DNA from: Sphingomonas sp. CFBP 8760
GTDB lineage: Bacteria; Pseudomonadota; Alphaproteobacteria; Sphingomonadales; Sphingomonadaceae
Assembly: GCF_014841615.1 (NCBI RefSeq)
Contig: NZ_JACYUG010000003.1
Coordinates: 62,001-126,000, forward strand
Direction of reading: 5' to 3'
Length of the DNA stretch: 64,000 nucleotides
Position 1 is the stretch's first letter. The number at the start of each line of letters is the position of its first letter. Position numbers and translations under genes: made by a program. Shown here in pieces: positions 18,059 through 26,142 of this stretch. A model generated the notes under the pieces. The model searched no databases. It had not been told where the DNA came from and worked only from the letters and a program-made list of their open reading frames with translations.

Positions 18059-19170
18059 CAGCTACGCGTACCCCGCGACCGGCGTTCGCCCTTGCGGTCC
18101 TTGCGAACCGATTTGGCATGGGCCTTGGCGCGCTGTTTCAGCACTGCCTTGGGCGGGGGGCCCTTGTCCTCCTCGATCTCCAGCCGGTCGCCCAGCGCCT
18201 GGTCGAAGCCGAGGCTGGCGAGGCTTTCGGCGAAGTGCGTCGGCAGGTCGGCGGTTTCGTCGATGCGGCCGCCATCGGGATGGTCGACGCGCAGGCGGCG
18301 CGCGTGGAGGTGCATCTTGCGGCTGATCCCGCCGGTGAGGAACGCCGCCGCGCCGCCATATTTGCCGTCGCCGACGATCGGGTGGCCGATCGCGGCCATG
18401 TGGACGCGCAACTGGTGGGTGCGGCCGGTGAAGGGTTGCAGCTCGACCCAGGCGGTGCGGTTGCCGGCGCGTTCGATCACGCGGTAACGGGTGCGGGCGG
18501 CCTGGCCGTTCTCCTCGTCGATATGCATCTTCTCGCCGCCGGTGCCGGGTTGCTTGGCGATCGGCAGGTCAACGATGCCGTCCTCGATCGAGGGCACGTC
18601 GACGACCAGCGCCCAGTACACCTTGCGCGCGGTGCGGCTGGAAAACGCCTTGGCGAAGAACGCCGCCGCGCGGGAGGTGCGCGCGATCAGCAGCGCGCCC
18701 GACGTATCCTTGTCGAGCCGGTGGACGAGCTTGGGCCGCCCCTCCTCGTCGGTGACCAGACCGTCGAGCAGGCCGTCGACATGCGCGGTCGTCTTCGTGC
18801 CGCCCTGCGTCGCCAGCCCCGGCGGCTTGTTGAGGACGAACGCCTGCGGATCGCGGTGGATCACCATGTCGCGGACATAGGCGGTCTCGTCCGCCGACAG
18901 GGGGGTACGCACCCGCTCCGGCTTGGCACCGGGGGGCGGGGGCGGTTCGGCCGGGGGGACGCGCAGCTGCTGGCCGGCGGTGATCCGGTCGCCGGGGGTG
19001 GCGCGCGATCCGTCGACCCGCAACTGGCCGGTCCGCGCCCATTTGGCGACGGTGGTGAAGCTGGTGTCGGGCAGATGCCGCTTGAACCAGCGGTCCAGCC
19101 GGATGCCGTCATCGTCGTAACCGACAGTGAACTGGCGGACTTCCTTCGGCTCGGTCTTCGGATCGCTCAT
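18058..19170 (-). CDS. RluA-family pseudouridine synthase
   Basis: Isomerises uridine to pseudouridine in ribosomal RNA; RluC-like by layout. It has 370 residues: an S4 RNA-binding domain (about 20-70, RLDRWFKRHLP), a proline-rich hinge (73-82), and the catalytic domain with HRLDKDTSGAL, where Asp153 is the catalytic residue. GRTHQLRVHMAAIGHPIVGD follows. The last 30 residues are a strongly basic tail. The ATG at 19170 overlaps the crcB stop by four bases. The exact target position in rRNA cannot be fixed from sequence. Confidence 0.92.
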   Translation of the reverse strand: MSDPKTEPKEVRQFTVGYDDDGIRLDRWFKRHLPDTSFTTVAKWARTGQLRVDGSRATPGDRITAGQQLRVPPAEPPPPPGAKPERVRTPLSADETAYVRDMVIHRDPQAFVLNKPPGLATQGGTKTTAHVDGLLDGLVTDEEGRPKLVHRLDKDTSGALLIARTSRAAAFFAKAFSSRTARKVYWALVVDVPSIEDGIVDLPIAKQPGTGGEKMHIDEENGQAARTRYRVIERAGNRTAWVELQPFTGRTHQLRVHMAAIGHPIVGDGKYGGAAAFLTGGISRKMHLHARRLRVDHPDGGRIDETADLPTHFAESLASLGFDQALGDRLEIEEDKGPPPKAVLKQRAKAHAKSVRKDRKGERRSRGTRS

Positions 19171-19544
19171 GCCGCGACACTCCGTGCGATGAACAACCCG
19201 GCGGCCAGCGCGGCGATCGCGCCGGTGACGGACAGGAGGACGTACCCCAGCGCGACGAACGGCGCGCCGCCTTCGGCCAGCATCACCGCATCGAGCGCGA
19301 AGGACGAGAAGGTGGTGTAGCCGCCCAGCACGCCGACGCCGACGAACAGCCGCCACGGCTCCGCGGCGGCGGCACGGGCGAGTATACCGACCAGCAACCC
19401 CATCGCCAGGCCGCCGAGCAGGTTCACCGCCAGCGTGCCATAGGGATAGCCGGGGCCGAACAGCGACAGCGTCGCCCGGCCGGTCAGATAGCGTGAGCCC
19501 GAGCCGAGCGCACCGCCAAGCATCACGAGGATCAGGGAAGTCAT
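19167..19544 (-). CDS. crcB: Fluoride channel CrcB
   Basis: A 125-residue four-helix membrane protein of the Fluc/CrcB family that exports fluoride ions as a dual-topology dimer. It shows the family signatures GGALGSGSRYL, GTLAVNLLGG and GVLGGYTTFSSFALD. The start is at ATG 19544, giving MTSLILVMLGGALG; the frame runs 14 codons further without support. It is coupled to the downstream pseudouridine synthase by a 4-bp overlap. I looked for a fluoride riboswitch in the 120 bp upstream and saw no convincing one. Confidence 0.95.
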   Translation of the reverse strand: MTSLILVMLGGALGSGSRYLTGRATLSLFGPGYPYGTLAVNLLGGLAMGLLVGILARAAAAEPWRLFVGVGVLGGYTTFSSFALDAVMLAEGGAPFVALGYVLLSVTGAIAALAAGLFIARSVAA

Positions 19545-19664
19545 GCCCCGCCGTAGCCGCTCCCCGCCGGTGCGGCAAATCGACACTGGCCCGCCCGGCG
19601 CTTATCCGGCGGGTTTCACGACCGGCGTCTTGTCGGGGGCGGGTGCGGCGGCCATGTTCGCACC

Positions 19665-19886
19665 ATGCTCAACATCGTCTCGATCTTCGTCGGCCTCGTC
19701 ACGCTGGCGCTCGGCCTGGTCGCCTTCGTGCCCCTGCTGGGCTGGATGAACTGGCTGGTCATCCCGATCGGCATCGTCGGGGCGGCGGTCGGCGCGCTGT
19801 CGTCCAGCAATGGCGGGCGCAACCTGAACCTGGTGCTGATCGTGATCTTCGCCATCCGCCTGTCGCTGGGCGGCGGCCTCTTCTGA
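19665..19886 (+). CDS. Small two-helix membrane protein
   Basis: A 73-residue hydrophobic protein with two or three membrane segments (residues about 3-25, 28-46, 55-70) joined by a short SSSNGGRN loop. It resembles small conserved sphingomonad membrane proteins without known function. It is divergent from crcB by 120 bp and ends at a strong hairpin (19891-19914). Confidence 0.75.
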   Translation: MLNIVSIFVGLVTLALGLVAFVPLLGWMNWLVIPIGIVGAAVGALSSSNGGRNLNLVLIVIFAIRLSLGGGLF

Positions 19887-19890
19887 GGGA

Positions 19891-19914
19891 GGGGGCGGCA
19901 CGGTCGCCGCCCCC
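19891..19914. terminator. GC-rich hairpin between convergent genes
   Basis: GGGGGCGGC (19891-19899) pairs perfectly with GCCGCCCCC (19906-19914) across a 6-base loop, four bases past the small membrane-protein gene and just before the end of the convergent glycine-zipper gene. Confidence 0.65.
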
Positions 19915-19921
19915 CGATCGT

Positions 19922-20485
19922 TCAGCGGCAGCGCACGTTGCCGCGATCGATCGACTGGCCGAGCAGCGCGCCGCCGCCCGCCCCGATCAGCGTGCCGAGC
20001 AGGCTCGACCGGCCATTGGCGATCACGCTGCCCAGCGCACCACCCGCCAGACCACCCACGATCAGCCCGGTCGTGCCGTCGTTGCGGCGGCAGTAATACC
20101 GGCCGTTGCCGCCGCGATAGACCCGGTCGTTGCGACCCAGACGCCGCTCCTGATAATAGCGGCCGTCGCGGTAATAGCGGTCGGCATAATAGGCGCGCTG
20201 GCCGGGTTCGTAGCGGTTATAGTCATAGCCGCGATAGCGACGGATATCGCGCAGGTCGCCACGCCGGTCCTGCCGGGCATCGCGCACGTCGTTGCGATAA
20301 TCGCGCTGCGCCTCGCGCACGTCGCGGCGCGAATCGGCGTTGCGGACGTCGCGGCGATAGTCGCGGCGGGCATCGCGCAGTTCCTCGCGATATTCGCGGT
20401 TCGCCTCGCGGCGGGTGTCCTGCGCGGCGGCGGGCAGGGCGGCGACGGTCGTGGCGGCGAGCGCAATCGACAGCATGATACGCAT
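19922..20485 (-). CDS. Glycine-zipper 2TM domain protein with Arg/Asp-rich region
   Basis: A 187-residue exported protein. It has a signal peptide (cleavage near ALPAAAQD), then about 65 residues of charged, imperfectly repeated Arg-Asp-rich sequence (REEYRDARRDYRRDVR-like units, probably a long helix), and a Tyr/Arg-rich segment. The C-terminal glycine-zipper (GLIVGGLAGGALGSVI, TLIGAGGGALLGQSID) is of the Rick_17kDa_Anti/2TM type and ends RCR. Glycine zippers of this type insert in or associate with the outer membrane. The next gene leftward on this strand (20671-20994) shares the C-terminal module. Confidence 0.85.
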   Translation of the reverse strand: MRIMLSIALAATTVAALPAAAQDTRREANREYREELRDARRDYRRDVRNADSRRDVREAQRDYRNDVRDARQDRRGDLRDIRRYRGYDYNRYEPGQRAYYADRYYRDGRYYQERRLGRNDRVYRGGNGRYYCRRNDGTTGLIVGGLAGGALGSVIANGRSSLLGTLIGAGGGALLGQSIDRGNVRCR

Positions 20486-20610
20486 TACTGGCTCCTATAT
20501 TGATGACGGACGTGAAACGGTCCGGTGAGCGGCGCGGTTGCGTGAACCGCAAACTACGTGCCGTTCATGTCCGGGATCACCGGCCGCCCCGCCGGACACG
20601 GGTCGGATAC

Positions 20611-20650
20611 GGAAAAGGGCACCATGGGGTGTCCCATGATGCCCTTTCCC
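20611..20650 (-). terminator. Long hairpin after the second glycine-zipper gene
   Basis: GGAAAAGGGCA (20611-20621) can pair with TGCCCTTTCC (20640-20649), and the inner CATGGG and CCCATG extend the stem. It lies 21 bases after the minus-strand stop at 20671. Confidence 0.65.
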
Positions 20651-20670
20651 GTCGTACGTGACCCGAAGGA

Positions 20671-20994
20671 TCAACGGCAGCGGTCGTTCCCGCTGCCGCG
20701 ATCGATCGCGCGTCCCGCCAGCGCACCCGCGGCCGCGCCGCCGAGCGTGCCGAGCGTGCGATCGCCGCGCGTGTCGACCGTGCGGCCGAGCAGGGCGCCG
20801 CCGACGCCGCCGATGATCGCGCCGGTCGTGCCATCCTTCTTCTTGCAGCGCAGCCGGCCGCGATTGTCGCGATACACGCGCCCGTTGCGGTCGCTGTCGC
20901 GGTAGCGACGCTGTGCATCCGCCGTCGTCACCGTGACCATCAGGCTGGGGGCGACCATCGCGGCGCAGCCCAGCGCCAGTAACATCTTACGCAT
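20671..20994 (-). CDS. Glycine-zipper 2TM domain protein
   Basis: A 107-residue exported protein with a signal peptide (about 1-28, cleavage near TTADAQ), a short basic segment, then a glycine-zipper module (DGTTGAIIGGVGGALLGRTV, TLGGAAAGALAGRAIDRG) ending RCR. The module matches that of the 187-residue neighbour almost motif for motif, without its Arg/Asp-rich insert. This suggests a tandem duplication followed by divergence. Outer-membrane or periplasmic location is inferred. Confidence 0.85.
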   Translation of the reverse strand: MRKMLLALGCAAMVAPSLMVTVTTADAQRRYRDSDRNGRVYRDNRGRLRCKKKDGTTGAIIGGVGGALLGRTVDTRGDRTLGTLGGAAAGALAGRAIDRGSGNDRCR

Positions 20995-21143
20995 TACAAC
21001 TCTCCCGTCTGGAAATCCGTACCATTAGCGTAACGTTGTCGCCGGGCGCCGGTTGCATGAACGTCAGACAACGACCGAAACGGCCCGTGCGGCATGACAA
21101 GTCCGTTCCCATCGCGGGACGATCGGCGGTAAGGGCGGGCGCG

Positions 21144-21788
21144 ATGATAGCCTCCGTCCCCCCCCTGTCGGTACCGATCCTGCCGACCGCCGCGCCGTGG
21201 CTCGACCTTGCCGGACTGGCGGTGTTCGCCGCGTCGGGGGCGCTGGCGGCGGCGCGGCGGGGGCAGACGCTGGTGACGCTGTCGTTCTTCGCGCTCATTA
21301 CCGGGGTCGGCGGCGGCACGGTGCGCGACCTGCTGATCGGCGCGCCGGTGTTCTGGGTGCGCGACGGCCATGTCGCGGGGCTGTGCCTGATCGTGGCGAT
21401 CGTGATCTGGGCGACGCCGCGCCGCTGGTGGTCCAGCGCGGCGCTCGACTGGTTCGATGCGGTCGGGCTGGCCGCCTATGCCGCATACGGCGCGGCGAAG
21501 GCGATGCGATATGGGGTCGCGCCGGTGCCGGCGGCGGTGATGGGGGTGGTGGCGGCGTGCGTCGGCGGCATCATTCGCGACGTGCTGGCGGGCGAGCCGT
21601 CGATCCTGATGCGGCCCGAACTCTATGTCACCGCCGCCGCGCTGGCCTCCGCCAGCTTCGTCGCGCTGGCGATGGCGGGGATGGACCCGACCACCGCCGG
21701 CATCATCGGCGCGGCGGCGGGCTTCACCCTGCGCGCGGTGGCGATCCGGTGGAAACTGGCGCTGCCCGCGTATCGCTGGACGGATTGA
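21144..21788 (+). CDS. TRIC/UPF0126 family cation channel
   Basis: A 214-residue integral membrane protein with two repeats of three helices and a seventh helix, the architecture of bacterial trimeric intracellular cation (TRIC) channels. The repeats are visible as FFALITGVGGGTVRDLLIG and GVVAACVGGIIRDVLAG, the GGG-x-RD motifs that line the pore. The ATG at 21144 was chosen because the upstream in-frame part is charged and lacks family resemblance. It may conduct potassium. It stands alone, followed by a hairpin and a dispersed repeat. Confidence 0.9.
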   Translation: MIASVPPLSVPILPTAAPWLDLAGLAVFAASGALAAARRGQTLVTLSFFALITGVGGGTVRDLLIGAPVFWVRDGHVAGLCLIVAIVIWATPRRWWSSAALDWFDAVGLAAYAAYGAAKAMRYGVAPVPAAVMGVVAACVGGIIRDVLAGEPSILMRPELYVTAAALASASFVALAMAGMDPTTAGIIGAAAGFTLRAVAIRWKLALPAYRWTD

Positions 21789-21823
21789 GGACGCGGGGGC
21801 GGGGCGCTGCGTGAGCATCTGTT

Positions 21824-21847
21824 CGTCATGACCAGAGCATGATGACG
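21824..21847 (+). terminator. Small stem-loop after the TRIC gene
   Basis: CGTCAT (21824-21829) and ATGACG (21842-21847) can pair across 12 bases, 36 bases after the stop. It is weak and could belong to the dispersed repeat that starts at 21861. Confidence 0.3.
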
Positions 21848-21860
21848 TGAGCCCTGCCCA

Positions 21861-21949
21861 TCCGTCATGGCGAGCGTAGCGAAGCAATCCAGCGCGTCAC
21901 GCGCGCGGCCGGTGGATTGCCGCGTCGCTTCGCTCCTCGCAATGACGGA
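21861..21949. repeat. Dispersed palindromic repeat, family 1, diverged copy
   Basis: Arms begin TCCGTCATGGCGAGCG and end CTCGCAATGACGGA, enclosing GCGAAGCAATCC. The unit is shared with the perfect copy at 32005-32082 and a half copy near 60804. It sits between the convergent TRIC and sppA genes. Confidence 0.8.
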
Positions 21950-21982
21950 GTGGGTGGATAGGGGCGATCTGACCGGCGCCCG

Positions 21983-23935
21983 TCAGAACCCCAGCCGCGC
22001 GATCAGCAGGTCGAGCAGGCGGCCGTCCGCCGCATTGGCGGTGCCCGGCCCCATCGCGCCGCATTCCAGGCAGCGCGCCTGCACCGACCCGCCACGGGTC
22101 AGGCGGGCGACGTCGCCGATCGCGCGCGCCACCAGCAGGCGGCGGTCGGCGGCGGCATGGGCGAAGACGTCGCCCGAGGGGCTGGTCCCGTCCTCGTCAT
22201 TGCCGCTGCCCAGCGATTCCACCAGTCGCGCGGCCCAGCCGGGCGCCTTTTCCAGATAGACGGTCTGGACCTTGGCGGGATCGAGCTTGGCGCGATTCGC
22301 CGCCTCCGCCACCGCATCCGCGAGCGAGCCGAACCGGTCGACCAGCCCGATCTGGCGCGCGGTGCCGCCGTCCCACACCCGGCCCTGCCCGATCTCGTCG
22401 ACGCGTTGCGGGGTCATGCGGCGTGCGTCCGCCACCCGGCCGATGAACTGGCGATAGCCGTTCTCGATCCCCGCCTGGAGGATCGCGTCCATCACCGGCG
22501 TGGTGCCGCCGAAGACATCGGGCTGGCCGGTCAGCGGCGTGCTCTTCACGCCGTCGGTGGTGACGCCGATCTTGGCCAGCGTGTTCTCGAAGGTGGGAAT
22601 GATGCCGAAGATGCCGATCGATCCGGTGATCGTCGCCGGTTCCGCGAAGATCGTGTCCCCCGCGGTCGACACCCAGTAGCCGCCCGATGCGGCGAGCCCG
22701 CCCATCGACACCACGATCGGCAGCCCGCGCTTCTTCGCCTCCAGCACCGCCAGCCGGATGCGTTCGGAGGCGAGGGCGGAGCCGCCCGGCGAATCGACGC
22801 GCACGACGACCGCCTTCAGGTTCTTGGTCGCGAGACCGTCGAGCATCGCCTTGGCGATCGTGTCGCCCGCGGCGGTGCCGGGACCGGCCTCGCCATCGAC
22901 GATATCGCCCGCCACGGTCAGCACGCCGATCGCGTCGCCGGTGGTCGACATCGGATTGGCGGCGACCCAGCGGTCATAGCCGATGGTGCGGAACGAGCCG
23001 ATCGGCTTGCCCGTCTCGGTGCCCGCGATCTGCGCCACGCGCTGCCCGAACGAGGTGCGGTCGCCCAGCTTGTCGACCAGCCCGGCGCGCAGATTGGCCT
23101 GCGCGATGTCGCCGTTGGTCGCCAGCACCGCCTGTTGCGGCTGGCTGAGGAACTGCGCGACCTGCGCCTTGGGCCGTGCCCGCGCCACGCCCTCGCGCCA
23201 TTGCTCCAGCAGCGCGCCATACAGCGCCTGCGACGCGGCGCGCGCATCCGGGCTCTGGTCGGCCCGGGTATAGGGCTCGACGAACGACTTGTAGCGACCG
23301 ACGCGATAGACATGGGTGTTCACCCCCAGCCGGTCGATCAGCCCCTTGTAGTAGAGTTGCGTGCCGCCCGGCCCGGTGAACAGCGTGCCGCCCATCGGGT
23401 TGACCCACACCTCGCTCGCCGCCGCCGCCAGCCGGTAGCTGCCGTCGGTATAGGCGGTGGCATAGGCCAGCACCGGCTTGCCCGACTGACGCACCCGCAC
23501 CAGCGCATCGGCCACCTCGCCCAGCGCCGCCGGATAGGCGCCGCCGAACCGGTCGAGATCGAGCACCACCGCCTTCACCCGCGCATCGGTGCGCGCGGCA
23601 TCGATCGCGCGCAGCACGTCGCGCAGGCGATATTGCTTGGCGACCGACTGGCCGGACAGGGTGGCCAGGGTATCGACCTCCGCCGGCTGTTCGACGATCG
23701 ATCCGTCCAGATCGAGCAGCAACGCGCCCTCGCCGATCGCCTTCGTGCCCGGCCGCGCGTTGAGCGCGGCGAACAGCAGTGCGAAGAACAGCAGCAGCGC
23801 GATCAGCACCAGCGCGTCCTTCACCGCGACCAGCAGTTTCCACGCGCCGCGCACCAGCCGCCAGCCGCTGCGCCCGCGCGGCGGCCGGCCGTCGGAAAAG
23901 GAGGGGGCGGGGCGGGGCATGGCGCTGTCGGTCAT
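21983..23935 (-). CDS. sppA: Signal peptide peptidase SppA, 67K type
   Basis: A 650-residue inner-membrane protease that degrades cleaved signal peptides. One N-terminal membrane helix (about 41-58) anchors two tandem ClpP-like domains. The catalytic pair is visible as Lys216 (VGRYKSFVEPYTR) in the first domain and Ser417 (MGGLAASGGYW) in the second. Their 201-residue spacing is close to that of the E. coli enzyme. The C-terminal 60 residues carry two Cys (ARCLEC) and no recognised domain. It is a single-gene unit, convergent with the TRIC gene. Confidence 0.95.
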   Translation of the reverse strand: MTDSAMPRPAPSFSDGRPPRGRSGWRLVRGAWKLLVAVKDALVLIALLLFFALLFAALNARPGTKAIGEGALLLDLDGSIVEQPAEVDTLATLSGQSVAKQYRLRDVLRAIDAARTDARVKAVVLDLDRFGGAYPAALGEVADALVRVRQSGKPVLAYATAYTDGSYRLAAAASEVWVNPMGGTLFTGPGGTQLYYKGLIDRLGVNTHVYRVGRYKSFVEPYTRADQSPDARAASQALYGALLEQWREGVARARPKAQVAQFLSQPQQAVLATNGDIAQANLRAGLVDKLGDRTSFGQRVAQIAGTETGKPIGSFRTIGYDRWVAANPMSTTGDAIGVLTVAGDIVDGEAGPGTAAGDTIAKAMLDGLATKNLKAVVVRVDSPGGSALASERIRLAVLEAKKRGLPIVVSMGGLAASGGYWVSTAGDTIFAEPATITGSIGIFGIIPTFENTLAKIGVTTDGVKSTPLTGQPDVFGGTTPVMDAILQAGIENGYRQFIGRVADARRMTPQRVDEIGQGRVWDGGTARQIGLVDRFGSLADAVAEAANRAKLDPAKVQTVYLEKAPGWAARLVESLGSGNDEDGTSPSGDVFAHAAADRRLLVARAIGDVARLTRGGSVQARCLECGAMGPGTANAADGRLLDLLIARLGF

Positions 23936-24030
23936 CGCCGCTACGGCTAGAACAACGGCGAATGGCTGGCAATCGCGATCGAGGTGTTCGAGCGAGGCAC
24001 GTTCAGGCGAAACCGTGACGACGTGATGGC

Positions 24031-24153
24031 TCGCGCAGAGGCGCGGAGGAGTTGCGTGCCGGGCCAGTGTCGGCGTCGATCACCGGCCGCTGTATGATCG
24101 GGACATGATCGCATCGGCCGCTACCCCTCTGCGTCCTCCGCGCCTCCGCGCGA
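24031..24153. repeat. Dispersed inverted repeat, family 4
   Basis: Arms of 20 bases at 24031-24050 (TCGCGCAGAGGCGCGGAGGA) and 24134-24153 match with one mismatch around an 83-base centre. The right arm is nearly identical to one arm of the unit at 55631-55791. It fills the gap between sppA and the HIT gene. Confidence 0.75.
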
Positions 24154-24196
24154 AAGCAATTCTGCTTCGCGCGAGCATTCGCCCCTTGATCCGGCC

Positions 24197-24574
24197 TTAC
24201 CGTGCCAGCATCGGCCCCAGCGGGTGGCCGCCGAACAGATGGACGTGGAGGTGCGCCACCTCCTGCCCGCCATGCCCGCCGACATTGGCGAGCAGCCGGT
24301 ACCCCGGCGCGACCAGCCCGTGATCGCGCGCGACCCGGCCCACCGCGCGGACGAAGCCCGCGATGTCCTCCGCCGGGGCGCGTTCGCTGAAATCGTCCCA
24401 CGAGACATACGGCCCGCGCGGGATCACCAGCAGATGCACCGGCGCCTGCGGGGCGATGTCGTGGAAGGCGATCGCCCAGTCGTCCTCGTACACCCGCTGC
24501 GACGGGATCTCGCCGCGCAGGATCTTCGCGAAGATGTTCTGATCGTCATAGGGCAGGGTGGCATCGATCGGCAT
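24197..24574 (-). CDS. HIT family nucleotide hydrolase
   Basis: A 125-residue histidine-triad protein of the HinT branch, which hydrolyses adenosine phosphoramidates and related nucleotide conjugates. The triad is HLHVH at residues 108-112, within the expected GGQEVAHLHVHLFGG context, and N-terminal IFAKILRGEIPSQRVYED is typical. The ATG at 24574 overlaps the hisE stop (ATGA); a GTG at 24577 is possible. It is the last gene of the histidine operon. In many alphaproteobacteria a HIT gene follows hisE, but its link to histidine synthesis is unknown. Confidence 0.93.
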   Translation of the reverse strand: MPIDATLPYDDQNIFAKILRGEIPSQRVYEDDWAIAFHDIAPQAPVHLLVIPRGPYVSWDDFSERAPAEDIAGFVRAVGRVARDHGLVAPGYRLLANVGGHGGQEVAHLHVHLFGGHPLGPMLAR

Positions 24575-24885
24575 CACGCGCTCCTTGCGGCCTTTTCGGT
24601 GTGGCCCGACACGCCCTCGCGCCGCGCCAGTTCGGCGCGCACGTCGTCCAGCGTGACATCGGCATCGGCGAGCAGGACGAGCAGGTGGAAGATCAGGTCG
24701 GCGGCCTCCGACACGATCTTGTCGGGCTGGGCCATCGCCGCGATGACGGTCTCGACCGCCTCCTCGCCCAGTTTCTGCGCGATCTTGGGCCGGCCCTTCG
24801 CGAACAGGCTGGCGACGTAGCTGGAGCCGGGATCGGCACCGCGGCGGTCGCGGATCGTGGCGGCTAGGCGGTCGAGCGGGTCCAT
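24574..24885 (-). CDS. hisE: Phosphoribosyl-ATP pyrophosphatase
   Basis: Hydrolyses phosphoribosyl-ATP to phosphoribosyl-AMP and pyrophosphate, step 2 of histidine synthesis. It has 103 residues, the usual size of the stand-alone enzyme. Marks are the N-terminal LDRLAATIRDRRGADPGSSY, KIAQKLGEEAVETVIAA with the metal-binding Glu cluster, and SEAADLIFHLLVLLAD. It lies in the his operon, 41 bases after the SpoIIAA-like gene, and overlaps the HIT gene by a base. HisI is not in this window. Confidence 0.96.
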   Translation of the reverse strand: MDPLDRLAATIRDRRGADPGSSYVASLFAKGRPKIAQKLGEEAVETVIAAMAQPDKIVSEAADLIFHLLVLLADADVTLDDVRAELARREGVSGHTEKAARSA

Positions 24886-24926
24886 GCCCGCTTGGTGACC
24901 GCTCGCCGCCGGTCGGTCAATCCGGC

Positions 24927-25295
24927 TTATGCGGCCTGCACATCGGCCTCGGTCAGCCAGTCGAGCGCGAGGGCGGCATCGTCGAAGATGCGCAGATAGG
25001 ACTGCGTCATGAACCGGCGGACCTGCAACCGCGCGATCGCGCTGCGGGTGACGATCGCGATCCGGTCGGCGCGGGGGAAGTCGCCGAGGCGGCGGTTGAT
25101 GAGCGTGGCGGCCGCCACCGGCTGCACCGCGCTGTCCGTCATGTCCATGCGCAGGCGATAGCCGGGGCGGAACCCCTCCCGCACGAACCGGGCGACCAGT
25201 TCGCGCGCATAGGCATCGACCGCGTCCGGCGTGAACTGGCCGGTCCAGCGGATGTCGAGCAGGTTGAGATCGTGCCGGAAGCGAATCGCGTACAT
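24927..25295 (-). CDS. SpoIIAA/STAS-like protein in the his operon
   Basis: A 122-residue soluble protein of alternating strands and helices resembling the SpoIIAA-like (STAS-related) fold: YAIRFRHDLNLLDIRWTGQF, YRLRMDMTDSAVQPV, RADRIAIVTRSAIARLQVRRFM and FDDAALALDWL near the end. The ATG at 25295 was chosen because upstream codons lose protein character. It lies between hisF (64-base gap) and hisE (41-base gap) in the same direction, so it is probably co-expressed with histidine genes. No conserved phosphorylatable Ser/Thr context is obvious. Function unknown. Confidence 0.75.
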   Translation of the reverse strand: MYAIRFRHDLNLLDIRWTGQFTPDAVDAYARELVARFVREGFRPGYRLRMDMTDSAVQPVAAATLINRRLGDFPRADRIAIVTRSAIARLQVRRFMTQSYLRIFDDAALALDWLTEADVQAA

Positions 25296-25359
25296 CGGCC
25301 GGGGTTCTGGCAGCGCGACCTTTACGAAATCGCTAACGCCGATGATCCGGACCGCCCCG

Positions 25360-26142
25360 TCAGTGCGCCCGGACGGGGATGCCGGCGGCGGCGAGCGCGG
25401 CATGGGCATCGGCGACGCTCGCTTCGCCGAAATGGAAGATCGAGGCGGCGAGGACGGCGGAGGCATGACCTTCCGCGATCCCCGCGACCAGATCGTCCAG
25501 CCCGCCGACCCCGCCCGATGCCACGACCGGCACGCTCGTCCGGTCGGCGATCGCGCGGATCAGGTCGAGATCGTAGCCGCTGCGCGTGCCGTCGCGGTCC
25601 ATCGAGGTGACGAGCAGTTCGCCCGCGCCAAGGTCGGCGAGGCGCAGCGCGTGCGCCACCGCATCGATCCCGGTCGGGCGGCGGCCGCCATGGGTGAACA
25701 CCTCCCACCCACTCTGTCCTGAGCCGGTCGAAGGGCCGGACCGGCGCGCATCGACCGAGGCGACGCAGCATTGGCTGCCGAACCGCTCGGCGATATCGGC
25801 GACCACTTCGGGCCGGGTGACGGCGGCGGAATTGACCGCGACCTTGTCCGCCCCCGCCAGCAGCAGCGCGCGCGCATCGTCGGCGGTGCGGACCCCGCCG
25901 CCGACCGTCAGCGGCATGAAGCAGACCGCAGCGGTGCGGCGCACCACGTCGAGGATGGTGCCGCGATCCTCGTGGCTGGCGGTGATGTCGAGGAAGCAGA
26001 GCTCGTCCGCCCCGGCCGCGTCATAGGCACGGGCCTGTTCCACCGGATCGCCGGCATCGCGCAGCTCGACGAAGTTCACGCCCTTCACGACGCGGCCGTT
26101 CGCCACGTCGAGACAGGGGATCACGCGCGCGCGGACGGTCAC
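25360..26142 (-). CDS. hisF: Imidazole glycerol phosphate synthase, cyclase subunit
   Basis: With HisH, converts PRFAR and glutamine-derived ammonia to imidazole glycerol phosphate and AICAR. It is a (beta/alpha)8 barrel of 260 residues. Catalytic acids are Asp12 ([17 protein letters not shown]) and Asp131 (VASVDARR). Directly after the second lies an unusual insertion, [11 protein letters not shown] (about residues 135-145), before the normal WEVFTHGGR. It is encoded by a palindromic-repeat-like unit at 25713-25734. It overlaps hisA by 4 bp. The insertion should lengthen loop 5 near the HisH interface; since the frame is intact, it is probably tolerated. Confidence 0.96.
   Translation of the reverse strand: MTVRARVIPCLDVANGRVVKGVNFVELRDAGDPVEQARAYDAAGADELCFLDITASHEDRGTILDVVRRTAAVCFMPLTVGGGVRTADDARALLLAGADKVAVNSAAVTRPEVVADIAERFGSQCCVASVDARRSGPSTGSGQSGWEVFTHGGRRPTGIDAVAHALRLADLGAGELLVTSMDRDGTRSGYDLDLIRAIADRTSVPVVASGGVGGLDDLVAGIAEGHASAVLAASIFHFGEASVADAHAALAAAGIPVRAH
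25713..25734. repeat. Repeat unit inserted in hisF, family 5
   Basis: The minus-strand text CCTTCGACCGGCTCAGGACA is the half-unit of a repeat common between genes in many proteobacteria. A full palindromic relative lies at 41165-41234. Here it is read in frame as PSTGSGQ. Confidence 0.7.

Noticed and set aside
19545..19664. Fluoride riboswitch before crcB
   Set aside because: I looked for the conserved GG-GAUG and pseudoknot pattern on the minus strand and did not find a convincing one.
21861..21949. CRISPR-like repeat
   Set aside because: Single palindromic unit with no regularly spaced copies or spacers; its relatives are scattered across the window.
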